Below, piece by piece: positions 1 through 6,140 of a stretch of 20,552 nt of DNA. The first letter of the stretch is position 1, and every line of letters starts with the position of its first letter. Below the pieces are notes generated by a model. It was not told the origin of the DNA, did no database searches, and saw only the letters and a program-made list of their open reading frames with translations. Made by a program: the position numbers and the translations under genes. Source of the stretch: an uncultured Solobacterium sp. (GTDB lineage: Bacteria > Bacillota_I > Bacilli_A > Erysipelotrichales > Erysipelotrichaceae); NCBI GenBank assembly GCA_900546285.1, contig URCJ01000035.1, positions 1 through 20,552 of the forward strand. Reading direction: 5' to 3'.

Positions 1-60
1 TTAGAAAGGAAAAGTGATATAAATGTTACTACAAGGTACGTTTATATCATACAAGTTATT

Positions 61-708
61 ATGAAAAATATTTTACTTATAGGTTTGGGTCGTTTTGGTA
101 AGCATGTTGCGATGCAACTTAATGAATTGGGCCATGAGGTTATGGCTGTTGATAGTAATGAGGAGAGGGTTAATAAAGTATTAGATTATGTTACTAATGC
201 TCAAATTGGTGATAGCACTAATTCTTATTTCTTGAATTCATTAGGCATTTCTAATTTTGATGTTTGTATCGTAGCTATTGGTAGTAATTTCCAAAATTCC
301 TTAGAGACTACTTCTTTATTAAAGGAATTAGGGGCTAAGAAGGTTATTTCAAGAGCTGAGAGGGATGTTCAGGCGAAGTTCTTGTTAAGAAATGGCGCTG
401 ATGATATTGTATATCCTGAAAAACAAATAGCTAGATGGACTGCGATTAGATATACGGCAGATCATGTCTTGGATTATGTTGAGGTTGATAAGGATAATGC
501 CTTGTTTGAAGTGGAAGTACCCCCTAAATGGATTGGTAAGACTATTAGGGAATTGGATGTTCGTAATAGTTTTAATATAAATATAATTGGCGTTAAGAAG
601 AATAATAAGATGGACGTTAATGTGTCTCCTGACTTATCTTTAAGCAATGATGTAAGTTTAATGGTAATTGGTGATTACGATTCTATTAAGAAGTGTTTCC
701 ATATTTAA
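61..708 (+). CDS. ktrA: KtrA/TrkA-family potassium uptake regulatory protein
   Basis: Cytoplasmic gating subunit of a Ktr/Trk potassium transporter: it binds nucleotide and controls the membrane pore KtrB. The 215 residues match the usual KtrA length. An N-terminal RCK Rossmann domain (about 1-120) carries the glycine-rich loop GLGRFG at 8-13, an acidic residue at the end of strand 2 (AVDS), and the GDST turn. A C-terminal RCK-C domain follows (about 133-215). The frame is open to the window edge, but the Met at 61 is where KtrA proteins normally begin. No convincing Shine-Dalgarno lies in front of it, so translation may depend on the upstream gene, probably ktrB, which is outside the window. 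The family call is firm; KtrA versus KtrC cannot be settled here. Confidence 0.93.
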   Translation: MKNILLIGLGRFGKHVAMQLNELGHEVMAVDSNEERVNKVLDYVTNAQIGDSTNSYFLNSLGISNFDVCIVAIGSNFQNSLETTSLLKELGAKKVISRAERDVQAKFLLRNGADDIVYPEKQIARWTAIRYTADHVLDYVEVDKDNALFEVEVPPKWIGKTIRELDVRNSFNINIIGVKKNNKMDVNVSPDLSLSNDVSLMVIGDYDSIKKCFHI

Positions 709-724
709 TAATATTTTCTGTAAG

Positions 725-760
725 ACACTATTTGTTTTTTTAGCAAATAGTGTTTTTTTG
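725..760 (+). terminator. Rho-independent terminator after ktrA
   Basis: A perfect 10-bp stem (725-734 with 744-753, ACACTATTTG and its complement) has a 9-nt T-rich loop and is followed by a run of T. It sits 17 bases after the ktrA stop codon. Confidence 0.85.
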
Positions 761-765
761 ATGCA

Positions 766-774
766 TGATATAAT
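766..774 (+). promoter_or_regulatory. Extended -10 promoter for the lipoprotein gene
   Basis: TGATATAAT at 766-774 is a perfect TGn plus TATAAT extended -10 element just past the ktrA terminator, with no good -35. It would give a leader of about 65-70 nt before the gene at 848. Similar TGn-type -10 elements occur at 2946 and 9572 in this window. Confidence 0.6.
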
Positions 775-847
775 TTAATTAACTAAAGAAAGAGACAATG
801 AAGATATATTTATAAGCATATATTGATAGAATTACAGGAGGTACTAT

Positions 848-1351
848 ATGCAAAAGAAGTATTTTAAGATCATCGCTGTCATTATGATTGTTTCTTGTTT
901 GTTTTCTTGTAAAAGTAATTACAATCTAAGTAAAAGTGTTGAGTGTCTAGGTGTAAATATTCCTGTCGAAGAAGGAAGTGTTTTTGATGTTGCATATAAG
1001 TCAAATACGAATTATTTGTTTATAGATGATGATTTAAATCTATCTATCAGTATTGAAAAATTTCAATATTCAACTGATGTTCCAGAATTCAAAGATATGT
1101 CATCTAAGTTTGAAGATGATTTTAATAAACAAAGAGAACAAGAAGTTATAGTTAATAATGAAGATACTATTGTTTTGATGGATAAAGATTTAAAATCTAG
1201 TACCAATCATGATGATGGAGACTACAGTTTTAATGCACTCTATAAAAGCAATAATAATTACTATACTATCTTTGTCTATGGTGATTATGATTCTTTATTA
1301 CAAAATAAGGATTGGATTGCTGAAAGCTTAAAGAATGTTAGTTTCTCTTAA
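848..1351 (+). CDS. Predicted small lipoprotein, function unknown
   Basis: A 167-aa protein with a typical lipoprotein export signal: lysines at 3-4, a hydrophobic stretch at 7-20, and the lipobox LFSC with the acylated cysteine at 21. The mature part should therefore be anchored outside the membrane. The mature region is acidic and polar, rich in Asp, Asn and Tyr, with no motif I recognise. The start is well supported by a perfect AGGAGG at 836-841, six bases before the ATG. The gene appears monocistronic: its own promoter at 766-774, and a terminator-like hairpin at 1386-1430. It could be a substrate-binding or stress lipoprotein, but nothing in the sequence chooses. Confidence 0.85.
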   Translation: MQKKYFKIIAVIMIVSCLFSCKSNYNLSKSVECLGVNIPVEEGSVFDVAYKSNTNYLFIDDDLNLSISIEKFQYSTDVPEFKDMSSKFEDDFNKQREQEVIVNNEDTIVLMDKDLKSSTNHDDGDYSFNALYKSNNNYYTIFVYGDYDSLLQNKDWIAESLKNVSFS

Positions 1352-1385
1352 TTTAATAGGTGCTTATCAAGCGTGATTAGGTTAC

Positions 1386-1430
1386 AAAAAACAGGTGTTA
1401 ACATCTTTGATTGATTGACATCTGTTTCTT
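1386..1430. terminator. Probable bidirectional terminator after the lipoprotein gene
   Basis: The arms AACAGGTGT (1390-1398) and ACATCTGTT (1418-1426) form a 9-bp stem with one G-U pair. A-rich sequence on the left and T-rich sequence on the right would let it work on both strands. A close copy of the right arm plus its tail recurs at 6095-6117. Confidence 0.5.
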
Positions 1431-1439
1431 AAATATACA
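1418..1439 (+). repeat. Dispersed repeat, copy A (terminator right arm plus AAATATACA)
   Basis: This 22-bp sequence matches 6095-6117 in the same orientation with about three differences, including one indel in the T run. Both copies run from an ACAyCTGTTT arm into TTAAATATACA. They bracket a 4.7-kb region of accessory genes. It may simply be a recurring terminator tail, or it may mark the edges of an inserted segment. Confidence 0.45.
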
Positions 1440-1481
1440 ATAATGTAGTAAGCAAGTCTTTGGTGAAAGTATGAAAGATAT

Positions 1482-1933
1482 ATGACATTTAATAATATTG
1501 TTCCCTATGATGGTTTGGGTGAAATTAAACTTTATACAAAACTAGATGATGTAAAAGAATACTTAGATAAAAATCACGTCAAATATGAAGAAAACATTTA
1601 TGACCATAGTGATTGTGATGTTAAGTATAATTGATATGTGTTGAAGGTTGATAACTCTATCGGATTATTCTTTTCTGAAGGAAACTACAAATTGTTTAAA
1701 ATCTATATTATGAATAAGTGTGAGGCTAAATTACCTAATAATATAAAAATAGGAACAGCTATAAAGTATGTAAAAAAATAGATGATACTTTGGTATATGA
1801 AGATTTTGAAGAAATATATCTATCTTCAAAGGGTTATTGGATAGAAGATGATCCCTTGACTAACGATTTATTTTCAATACAGGTGTTTGTGAAAGAAATT
1901 GATGATGAAGATTTCTTCTTGTGTAAATGGTAG
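1482..1933 (+). pseudogene. Decayed gene of unknown function (internal stop plus frameshift)
   Basis: Reading from the ATG at 1482 gives about 50 codons of normal-looking protein, then an in-frame TGA at 1632. The same frame continues sensibly to a TAG at 1779, and the next frame carries on (IDDTLVYEDFEE...) to a TAG at 1931. Joined across the stop and the A7 run at 1772-1778, where a one-base indel is the simplest explanation, it gives roughly 150 residues. The product would be acidic, soluble and without a signal peptide. I do not recognise the family. No good Shine-Dalgarno precedes the ATG. Two independent lesions make it very unlikely to be functional; a sequencing error in the A run could explain one of them but not the TGA. 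Confidence 0.7.
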
Positions 1934-2009
1934 ATTAAGTATTAGTGATATTTGATTATTTATAGTTAAAAGAGAGTATAGGCGCAATTTTACTTATGGA
2001 GGAAAACAA

Positions 2010-2798
2010 ATGAATGGATTAAAAGGTTTCTCACCGTTTGTTTCTGATCAATTAAAAAATTATGTTTACAGATTAATAGACCCTAGAAATGGGAATACAT
2101 TTTATGTTGGCAAAGGTAAAGGCGATAGGGTATTTGCACATGTAGCTAATGCGCTTAAAGACTACAATGGAGAGAATTATATTGATAAAGATGAAGATGA
2201 CGTTTCTTTAAAAGTTAAAACTATTAGGGAAATAAAATTATCTGGCTTAGATGTTATACATGTTATACATCGTTACGGTCTAACAGCTAAAGAAGCTTTT
2301 GAAGTTGAAGCAGCATTAATTGATTGTTATTTAGGTATGGGATTGACAAATATTCAATCTGGTCATGGTTCTGATAGAGGTGTCAATAGCGCTGAAGCGC
2401 TTGAAAGAAATCTATCATTAAAAGAATATGTTGATGATGATAATTTTAAATACTGCATAATTAAAATAAGAAAATCTTATATAGAAGAAAACAATGGCGA
2501 TGTTTATGAAACTGTAAGAAAATATTGGAAAGTAAACTTAAATAGGATAAGCAAAATTCCATATGTTTTCGCCTCTTGTGATGGGGTGGTTCTAAAAGTA
2601 TATGAAGTTGACAAGTGGTATAAATCATCAGCTATTCCTGATAGATGTATGTTTGATGGGAAAGAAACAATAGATAAAACTTTAATCGACCGTTTCGTAA
2701 ATAAACGTATTCCACAAATTTATGCTAAAAAGGGTATGGCATCGCCTGTGCTTTATCATGATAAGGACACGATACTTACTAAATCTTTGGGTGATTGA
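2010..2798 (+). CDS. GIY-YIG nuclease-domain protein (COG3680-like)
   Basis: A 262-aa protein whose first ~120 residues form a GIY-YIG fold of the LEM-3/COG3680 kind. YVY at 18-20 stands for GIY, YVG at 32-34 stands for YIG in the run FYVGKGKGDR, Arg40 follows, and the glutamate in EVEAALID (about residue 100) is the probable metal ligand. The late N-IQSGHG stretch is also typical. The second half (about 145-262) resembles a C-terminal module I associate with this and other nuclease proteins: ETVRKYWKV, a VVLKVYEVDKWY strand, and a terminal KKGMASPVLY. The start is clear, with GGAGG at 1998-2002. It stands alone, without a methylase or helicase nearby, between a pseudogene and a gene-free stretch. 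Likely DNA-cleaving; its biological role is unknown. Confidence 0.8.
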   Translation: MNGLKGFSPFVSDQLKNYVYRLIDPRNGNTFYVGKGKGDRVFAHVANALKDYNGENYIDKDEDDVSLKVKTIREIKLSGLDVIHVIHRYGLTAKEAFEVEAALIDCYLGMGLTNIQSGHGSDRGVNSAEALERNLSLKEYVDDDNFKYCIIKIRKSYIEENNGDVYETVRKYWKVNLNRISKIPYVFASCDGVVLKVYEVDKWYKSSAIPDRCMFDGKETIDKTLIDRFVNKRIPQIYAKKGMASPVLYHDKDTILTKSLGD

Positions 2799-2884
2799 AA
2801 TTGTTTTTTATTGATAAAAACTTAAATGAAAAATACTGAATACTAATGGCTTAAATAGTATTTATTGCAAGATAAGTAAATATG

Positions 2885-2909
2885 TATGCGTACCATTTTT
2901 GGTACATGC
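2885..2909. repeat. Palindrome 1, inverted partner of 3166-3191
   Basis: GTACCA (2890-2895) and TGGTAC (2900-2905) form a perfect 6-bp palindrome around TTTT. Read on the other strand, this segment matches 3168-3186 almost exactly (one mismatch over 19 bases). The two therefore form an inverted pair about 280 bp apart enclosing the candidate RNA. Possible roles are an operator, the arm of a small mobile element, or a second terminator. Confidence 0.6.
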
Positions 2910-2926
2910 TATATATTAATATTTAG

Positions 2927-2954
2927 TTGCATGAAAATGAATTTATGATATAGT
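2927..2954 (+). promoter_or_regulatory. Candidate promoter of the gene-free region
   Basis: TTGCAT at 2927-2932, a 16-nt spacer, and TATAGT at 2949-2954 preceded by TGA give an extended -10 element with a fair -35. Transcription would start near 2961 and run into the structured stretch and the hairpin at 3166-3198. Confidence 0.5.
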
Positions 2955-2960
2955 AAGTCC

Positions 2961-3198
2961 TTTATTCGTCGATCCAAGAGACGTTAAACTTCTTGGCGCT
3001 GAAAAGGAAGAGACATTGAACTCCGAAGTAAGATAAGGATAACGATAGGTATCTCTATTCCATCGTTTATTAGAACTAATGGTATTTGATAAATATAATC
3101 AATCAAATATTGTTTATCTTGTTACAAATCCTTTTTAGAATAATATCCTTAACAACAAAAATATTTACATGCACCAAAAATGGTACATGTATTTTTTT
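2961..3198 (+). ncRNA. Candidate small RNA or structured 5' leader (~240 nt)
   Basis: The stretch 2799-3225 holds no credible ORF. Between a plausible promoter (2927-2954) and a strong terminator-like hairpin (3166-3198) several helices can be drawn: CCAAGA/TCTTGG (2974-2979 with 2991-2996), AACGAT/ATCGTT around 3040-3067, and TATTTGAT/ATCAAATA (3083-3090 with 3102-3109). The last of these competes with GATAAA/TTTATC (3088-3093 with 3113-3118). I could not match it to a riboswitch, T-box, 6S or SRP RNA consensus. Either it is a free-standing RNA ending at 3198, or it is a leader whose terminator controls read-through into the 75-aa repeat gene 28 bases downstream. Expression is not shown by sequence alone. 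Confidence 0.4.
3166..3198 (+). terminator. Terminator-like hairpin (palindrome 2) upstream of the repeat-protein gene
   Basis: An 11-bp stem with one mismatch (3166-3176 with 3181-3191) has an AAAA loop and is followed by seven T. Its position, just before the ribosome binding site of the next gene, fits either the end of a small RNA or an attenuator. Confidence 0.6.
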
Positions 3199-3225
3199 AA
3201 CATGTAGTTGTAGGAGGAAAAGATT

Positions 3226-3453
3226 ATGTCTGATGAGGAAATTTTGATTAAATACTTTGGTGGAAAGCCACAATGGAATGGTAAAAAACTATATAAAATT
3301 GGCGAATTAAGAGTCGAATATTATGGAACCAAATTGTATAAAGTTGGAGGCGGAAAAATTGAATACTACAATAATAAGTTATACAAAATAAATGGTGAGA
3401 AAGTTACTTGGTATGGTGACAAAGTATATAAAATAGGCGATAGAAGATTTTAA
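3226..3453 (+). CDS. 75-aa protein made of four 15-residue repeats, function unknown
   Basis: After a 15-residue head, the protein is four tandem repeats at residues 16-30, 31-45, 46-60 and 61-75. Each follows the pattern x-[WY]-[NY]-[GN]-x-K-[LV]-Y-K-[IV]-x-x-x-[KR]-[VIF], and the last ends exactly at the stop codon. The pattern (aromatic pair, turn, KLYKIG strand) suggests stacked beta-hairpins with an aromatic face and a strongly basic character. There is no signal peptide or membrane segment. The ATG has a strong AGGAGG at 3212-3217. The underlying 45-bp DNA units (3271-3450) have diverged at synonymous sites while the residues are kept, which argues that it is a real, selected protein. 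It lies between the candidate RNA and a WYL regulator. I recall similar KIG-type repeats in bacterial hypothetical proteins but no assigned role. Confidence 0.78.
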   Translation: MSDEEILIKYFGGKPQWNGKKLYKIGELRVEYYGTKLYKVGGGKIEYYNNKLYKINGEKVTWYGDKVYKIGDRRF

Positions 3454-3488
3454 TATTATTAGCAAATTATTTATAAATGACTTACTTG

Positions 3489-3494
3489 TATAAT
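3489..3494 (+). promoter_or_regulatory. Possible -10 element for the WYL regulator
   Basis: A perfect TATAAT lies 28 bases before the ATG of the WYL gene and downstream of the repeat-protein stop codon. No good -35 is visible, so this is a weak call. Confidence 0.35.
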
Positions 3495-3522
3495 ATGTTT
3501 ATAAGGAAGTTAAGTTAATATT

Positions 3523-4503
3523 ATGAATAATTTTGAACCAAAGAAGTTAGCACTAATTCGTATATTAGATATATTGAAGTTTTATAGTGATGTCAACCAT
3601 CCACTTACTCAAGAAGAGATTATTGATTATCTTGAATCAGATTATGGAATAGTCATTGAAAGAAAGGCTGTTGGCAGAAATATATCATTATTAAAGGAAG
3701 CTGGTATTGAAATAGAATCGGATAAAAGAGGTACTTATTTTAATGGCCAATTGCTTAGTGATTCAGAGTTACATTTGATTATAGATTCAATACTCGCTAG
3801 TAAACATATATCACAAGAACAGTCAAAGAGTTTAATAGATAGAGTGGCTTCTTTATCTAATAAATATTTTAATAAGCACATTAAAAATACTTATTCATTG
3901 AATCAAAGGGGAAAGGTTCACAACGAACTGTTATTTCACAACATTGAAGTGATTGATGATGCAATTGAAAAACAAAAGAAGATTAAATATACATACAATA
4001 AATATGCTTTAGATAAAAAGCTTCATAAGTCAGCGGATCATGTTGTGAGTCCTTACCAAATGTTATTACATAATCAAAGGTATTATTTAATGTGCCATGA
4101 TGAAAAATGGAAACATATCGCATATCACAGGGTTGATAAAATAACCGATATTGAAATTATCAATGAACCATTGAATGATATAAGAACAATTAGTGGTTAT
4201 GAAAATGGAATTGATTATAAGGAAATTGCTACTCAAATGCCTTATTTTTATTCGACTGAAAAACCTGAAATAATAGAATTTTACTGTGATGAAGGGATTG
4301 TAGATCAAATCGTTGACTGGTTTGGCGATGATGTGATTTTTGAAGAAGAGAACAATAAGATTAAAGTAACAATAAAAGCTAATCAATCATCAATTATTTA
4401 TTGGCTCTTACAATATATTCAATATATTGAAGTAATTGGACCTAAAAAGGTTAAGGACAAGATATTAGAAATATTAGAAACTAGCTATCAAAGAAATAGA
4501 TGA
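3523..4503 (+). CDS. WYL-domain helix-turn-helix transcriptional regulator
   Basis: A 326-aa regulator with the usual WYL layout. An N-terminal winged helix-turn-helix (about 8-75: LTQEEIIDYL..., then IERKAVGRNISLLKEAGIEI) should bind DNA. The WYL domain (about 150-215: VVSPYQMLLHNQRYYLMCHDE, then IAYHRVDKITDIEI) senses a ligand, in several relatives a nucleic acid or nucleotide. A WYL C-terminal extension fills about 250-320. The start has AAGGAAG at 3503-3509, rather far from the ATG. WYL proteins often control neighbouring defence or DNA-damage genes. Here the next gene, starting 11 bases downstream, is only a stub (4515), so the natural target operon seems to have been cut. It could also regulate the upstream nuclease or repeat-protein genes; that is inference. 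Confidence 0.88.
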   Translation: MNNFEPKKLALIRILDILKFYSDVNHPLTQEEIIDYLESDYGIVIERKAVGRNISLLKEAGIEIESDKRGTYFNGQLLSDSELHLIIDSILASKHISQEQSKSLIDRVASLSNKYFNKHIKNTYSLNQRGKVHNELLFHNIEVIDDAIEKQKKIKYTYNKYALDKKLHKSADHVVSPYQMLLHNQRYYLMCHDEKWKHIAYHRVDKITDIEIINEPLNDIRTISGYENGIDYKEIATQMPYFYSTEKPEIIEFYCDEGIVDQIVDWFGDDVIFEEENNKIKVTIKANQSSIIYWLLQYIQYIEVIGPKKVKDKILEILETSYQRNR

Positions 4504-4514
4504 TGGGATAATAT

Positions 4515-4640
4515 ATGTCAAAATATACAGAATTGGTTGCTGACAAAAACAGATTTTTAGATTGCTTAATAGATAAACTACAGACATCAAAATCGAGGAG
4601 GAAAAGAAATGAGTATACCACATATAAAAAATGCATTTGA
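4515..4640 (+). pseudogene. Cut-off start of the gene that followed the WYL regulator
   Basis: An ATG 11 bases after the WYL stop opens MSKYTELVADKNRFLDCLID and about five more residues in the AT-rich style of the neighbours. The frame then runs into the ribosome binding site and start of the PolC-like gene, becomes a string of Lys and Arg, and stops at 4638-4640. The simplest reading is a native second operon gene truncated near 4585-4595 when the downstream segment arrived. It is too short to identify. Confidence 0.4.
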
Positions 4641-5946
4641 AAATGTCAATCATGCATGCGAGAGAAATTTAAAAATGCAGTATCCAGGTGGAATCCCGGA
4701 GATGGTGAAAGAAAGATATGAGGAAGAGCTGAAATATCTGAAAAAATCGGAATACCAGGATGATTTTGAAATATTTCGGAGATTACGTGAAGAGGGGGAG
4801 CGTACCTCGCAATATATAATGCTGAGAGGAACCATAGGAGGCTCATTTTTGCTTTACCTTTTGGACAACAGCCGTCCGAACCCAATGCCGGCACATTATT
4901 ATTGTAGAAAATGCGGTCATATGGAAATCGTTAATACGGGGTTATTCGGAATAGATTTACCTGAAATAGAGTGTCCAGTTTGTGGAGAAAAGGTTACAGG
5001 CGATGGTTTTGGAATACGTATAGAAGCTGTATGGGGAACAGCGGGGAAAAAAGATATTTACTTTGAATATGAAATTAGTAGTGAATTTTTGCCATTTGCA
5101 AAAAGAGCGTTGGAAAGGCTCTACCCGGACAGCGAAGTAGTGACTTATGGACATGAAGATATTCGTGACGGGAATTATAGAGTAATATGTAGAAGAAATA
5201 GAGTAATATGTAGAAGAAATAGAGAGGCGGAAGTGAAACCGTATGGATTCGCAATTTTACCTAAAGCTAGGACGATGAAAGATTATCCGGAATTTGTAAC
5301 TTATCTTGAAGACGGAGAACCGTGTCTGAGTGGAGTAAGATGTCTTTTAGAAGATAGTGGTGTAAAGGTAGTGGAGTTGTCACCGCTTCTTTGGATAGAA
5401 CATCTGATGGAATTGCAGAGAAGAAGTGGTTTATATGCATGTGAAGTGGGAATTCCTGAGCTTAGGGGTATGACATGCTATGATTTTATGAATTCAAGAG
5501 AATTATTTACGAACGAGAATGATCTGTTTACCCAGGAAGTACCGCAAAATTATAGGGCTATGGCTAATTGTTATGTGGCAGCGTATAATAGCTATAAATG
5601 TTTAGACATGTCGAAAGACGAATGGATCTGGGAGTTGGGAGAAGTTTTAGAAAGTCTAGATTTTCAGGAATATCCGTGTTATACCCGGGATGATTTTTTT
5701 GAGCAGTTGATGAACTGTGGCATAGAGAGAGGAGAGGCTTATCGATTTTCAGAGATTATTCGGAAAGGCATAGCAGAGAATAATAAAGATTTTGAGGCAC
5801 TGACTATACCGGAAGGCTTAAAAAATGTTGCGAAAATGTATTGGTATGTTTCGCCGAAGGCACATGTGGTGGAGAGATTGTTGATTGTGGCCAGACTGAC
5901 TTATTATATGAAGTGGAATAGCCGGGTGTATAGCGTGGTAGTTTGA
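4609..5946 (+). CDS. Shortened PolC-like protein with replaced catalytic aspartates
   Basis: The 445 residues follow, in order, the polymerase core of PolC, the Gram-positive replicative DNA polymerase III. They show PEMVKERYEEEL (30-41), the RGTIGGSF loop (73-80, PolC RGSVGSSF), NPMPAHYYC, and a four-cysteine zinc module (C99, C102, C122, C125) around the GIDLP stretch. Later come KPYGFAILP (210-218), DDFFEQL...GIERGEAY (361-378), IIRKGI (383-388) and SPKAH (415-419, PolC FPKAH). The PHP, exonuclease and OB domains are absent; PolC is about 1,400-1,500 aa. The PolC catalytic DID is DIY at 149-151, and the third aspartate (KLDILG) falls at VVELSP (254-259). It is therefore probably not a polymerase. 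Strong ribosome binding site at 4596-4602. CCG, CGG and CTG codons stand out from the neighbours, suggesting transfer. A 21-bp duplication lies inside. Role unknown; a decoy or modifier of replication is speculation. Confidence 0.75.
   Translation: MSIPHIKNAFENVNHACERNLKMQYPGGIPEMVKERYEEELKYLKKSEYQDDFEIFRRLREEGERTSQYIMLRGTIGGSFLLYLLDNSRPNPMPAHYYCRKCGHMEIVNTGLFGIDLPEIECPVCGEKVTGDGFGIRIEAVWGTAGKKDIYFEYEISSEFLPFAKRALERLYPDSEVVTYGHEDIRDGNYRVICRRNRVICRRNREAEVKPYGFAILPKARTMKDYPEFVTYLEDGEPCLSGVRCLLEDSGVKVVELSPLLWIEHLMELQRRSGLYACEVGIPELRGMTCYDFMNSRELFTNENDLFTQEVPQNYRAMANCYVAAYNSYKCLDMSKDEWIWELGEVLESLDFQEYPCYTRDDFFEQLMNCGIERGEAYRFSEIIRKGIAENNKDFEALTIPEGLKNVAKMYWYVSPKAHVVERLLIVARLTYYMKWNSRVYSVVV
5179..5220 (+). 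repeat. Exact 21-bp tandem duplication inside the PolC-like gene
   Basis: Two identical 21-bp units (5179-5199 and 5200-5220) followed by four more matching bases encode RVICRRN twice. The frame is kept. Perfect identity implies a recent duplication or an unstable tract. Confidence 0.95.
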
Positions 5947-5991
5947 AAAAAGAAATCTGGTGTAAAAGTAAGATTGGAATAGAAAGGGATA

Positions 5992-6040
5992 AAGTATAAT
6001 CAAAATTCTAATATATGGAATGATGGATTATACTTCATTT
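5992..6040 (+). terminator. Possible terminator after the PolC-like gene
   Basis: A perfect 10-bp stem, AAGTATAATC (5992-6001) with GATTATACTT (6026-6035), has a 24-nt loop and is followed by CATTTTTAAG. The stem is AT-rich, so it is only moderately convincing. Confidence 0.45.
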
Positions 6041-6094
6041 TTAAGAATAATGAAATAGAAGAACAGTAATTACGCACAAAACTTCTGTTGAGAT

Positions 6095-6117
6095 ACACCT
6101 GTTTTTTTAAATATACA
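6095..6117 (+). repeat. Dispersed repeat, copy B
   Basis: This matches 1418-1439 in the same orientation. The arm ACACCTGTT (6095-6103) is a perfect complement of the left arm at 1390-1398, better than that arm's own local partner. This is the right edge of the accessory stretch; the XRE gene ends 24 bp further on. Confidence 0.45.
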
Positions 6118-6140
6118 TAAGTAATCATCATCTTTAAAAT

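Noticed and set aside
1632..1634. TGA read as tryptophan (alternative code) in the decayed gene
   Set aside because: Tryptophan is TGG throughout the window and many genes stop at TGA; the same reading also needs a frameshift further on, so decay is simpler.
1771..1781. Programmed frameshift at the A7 run
   Set aside because: A second lesion upstream already stops the frame, and no stimulatory hairpin or internal ribosome site is apparent.
2974..2996. Purine-riboswitch-like hairpin (CCAAGA...TAAACT...TCTTGG)
   Set aside because: It resembles one arm of the purine aptamer by eye, but the conserved junction and second arm are not present.
3271..3450. Tandem 45-bp units as a CRISPR or minisatellite
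   Set aside because: Units are in frame with a well-supported gene, diverged at silent sites, and have no spacers.
4087..4386. Minus-strand open frame inside the WYL gene
   Set aside because: It mirrors the coding strand of a clearly identified protein and has no ribosome binding site or recognisable product.
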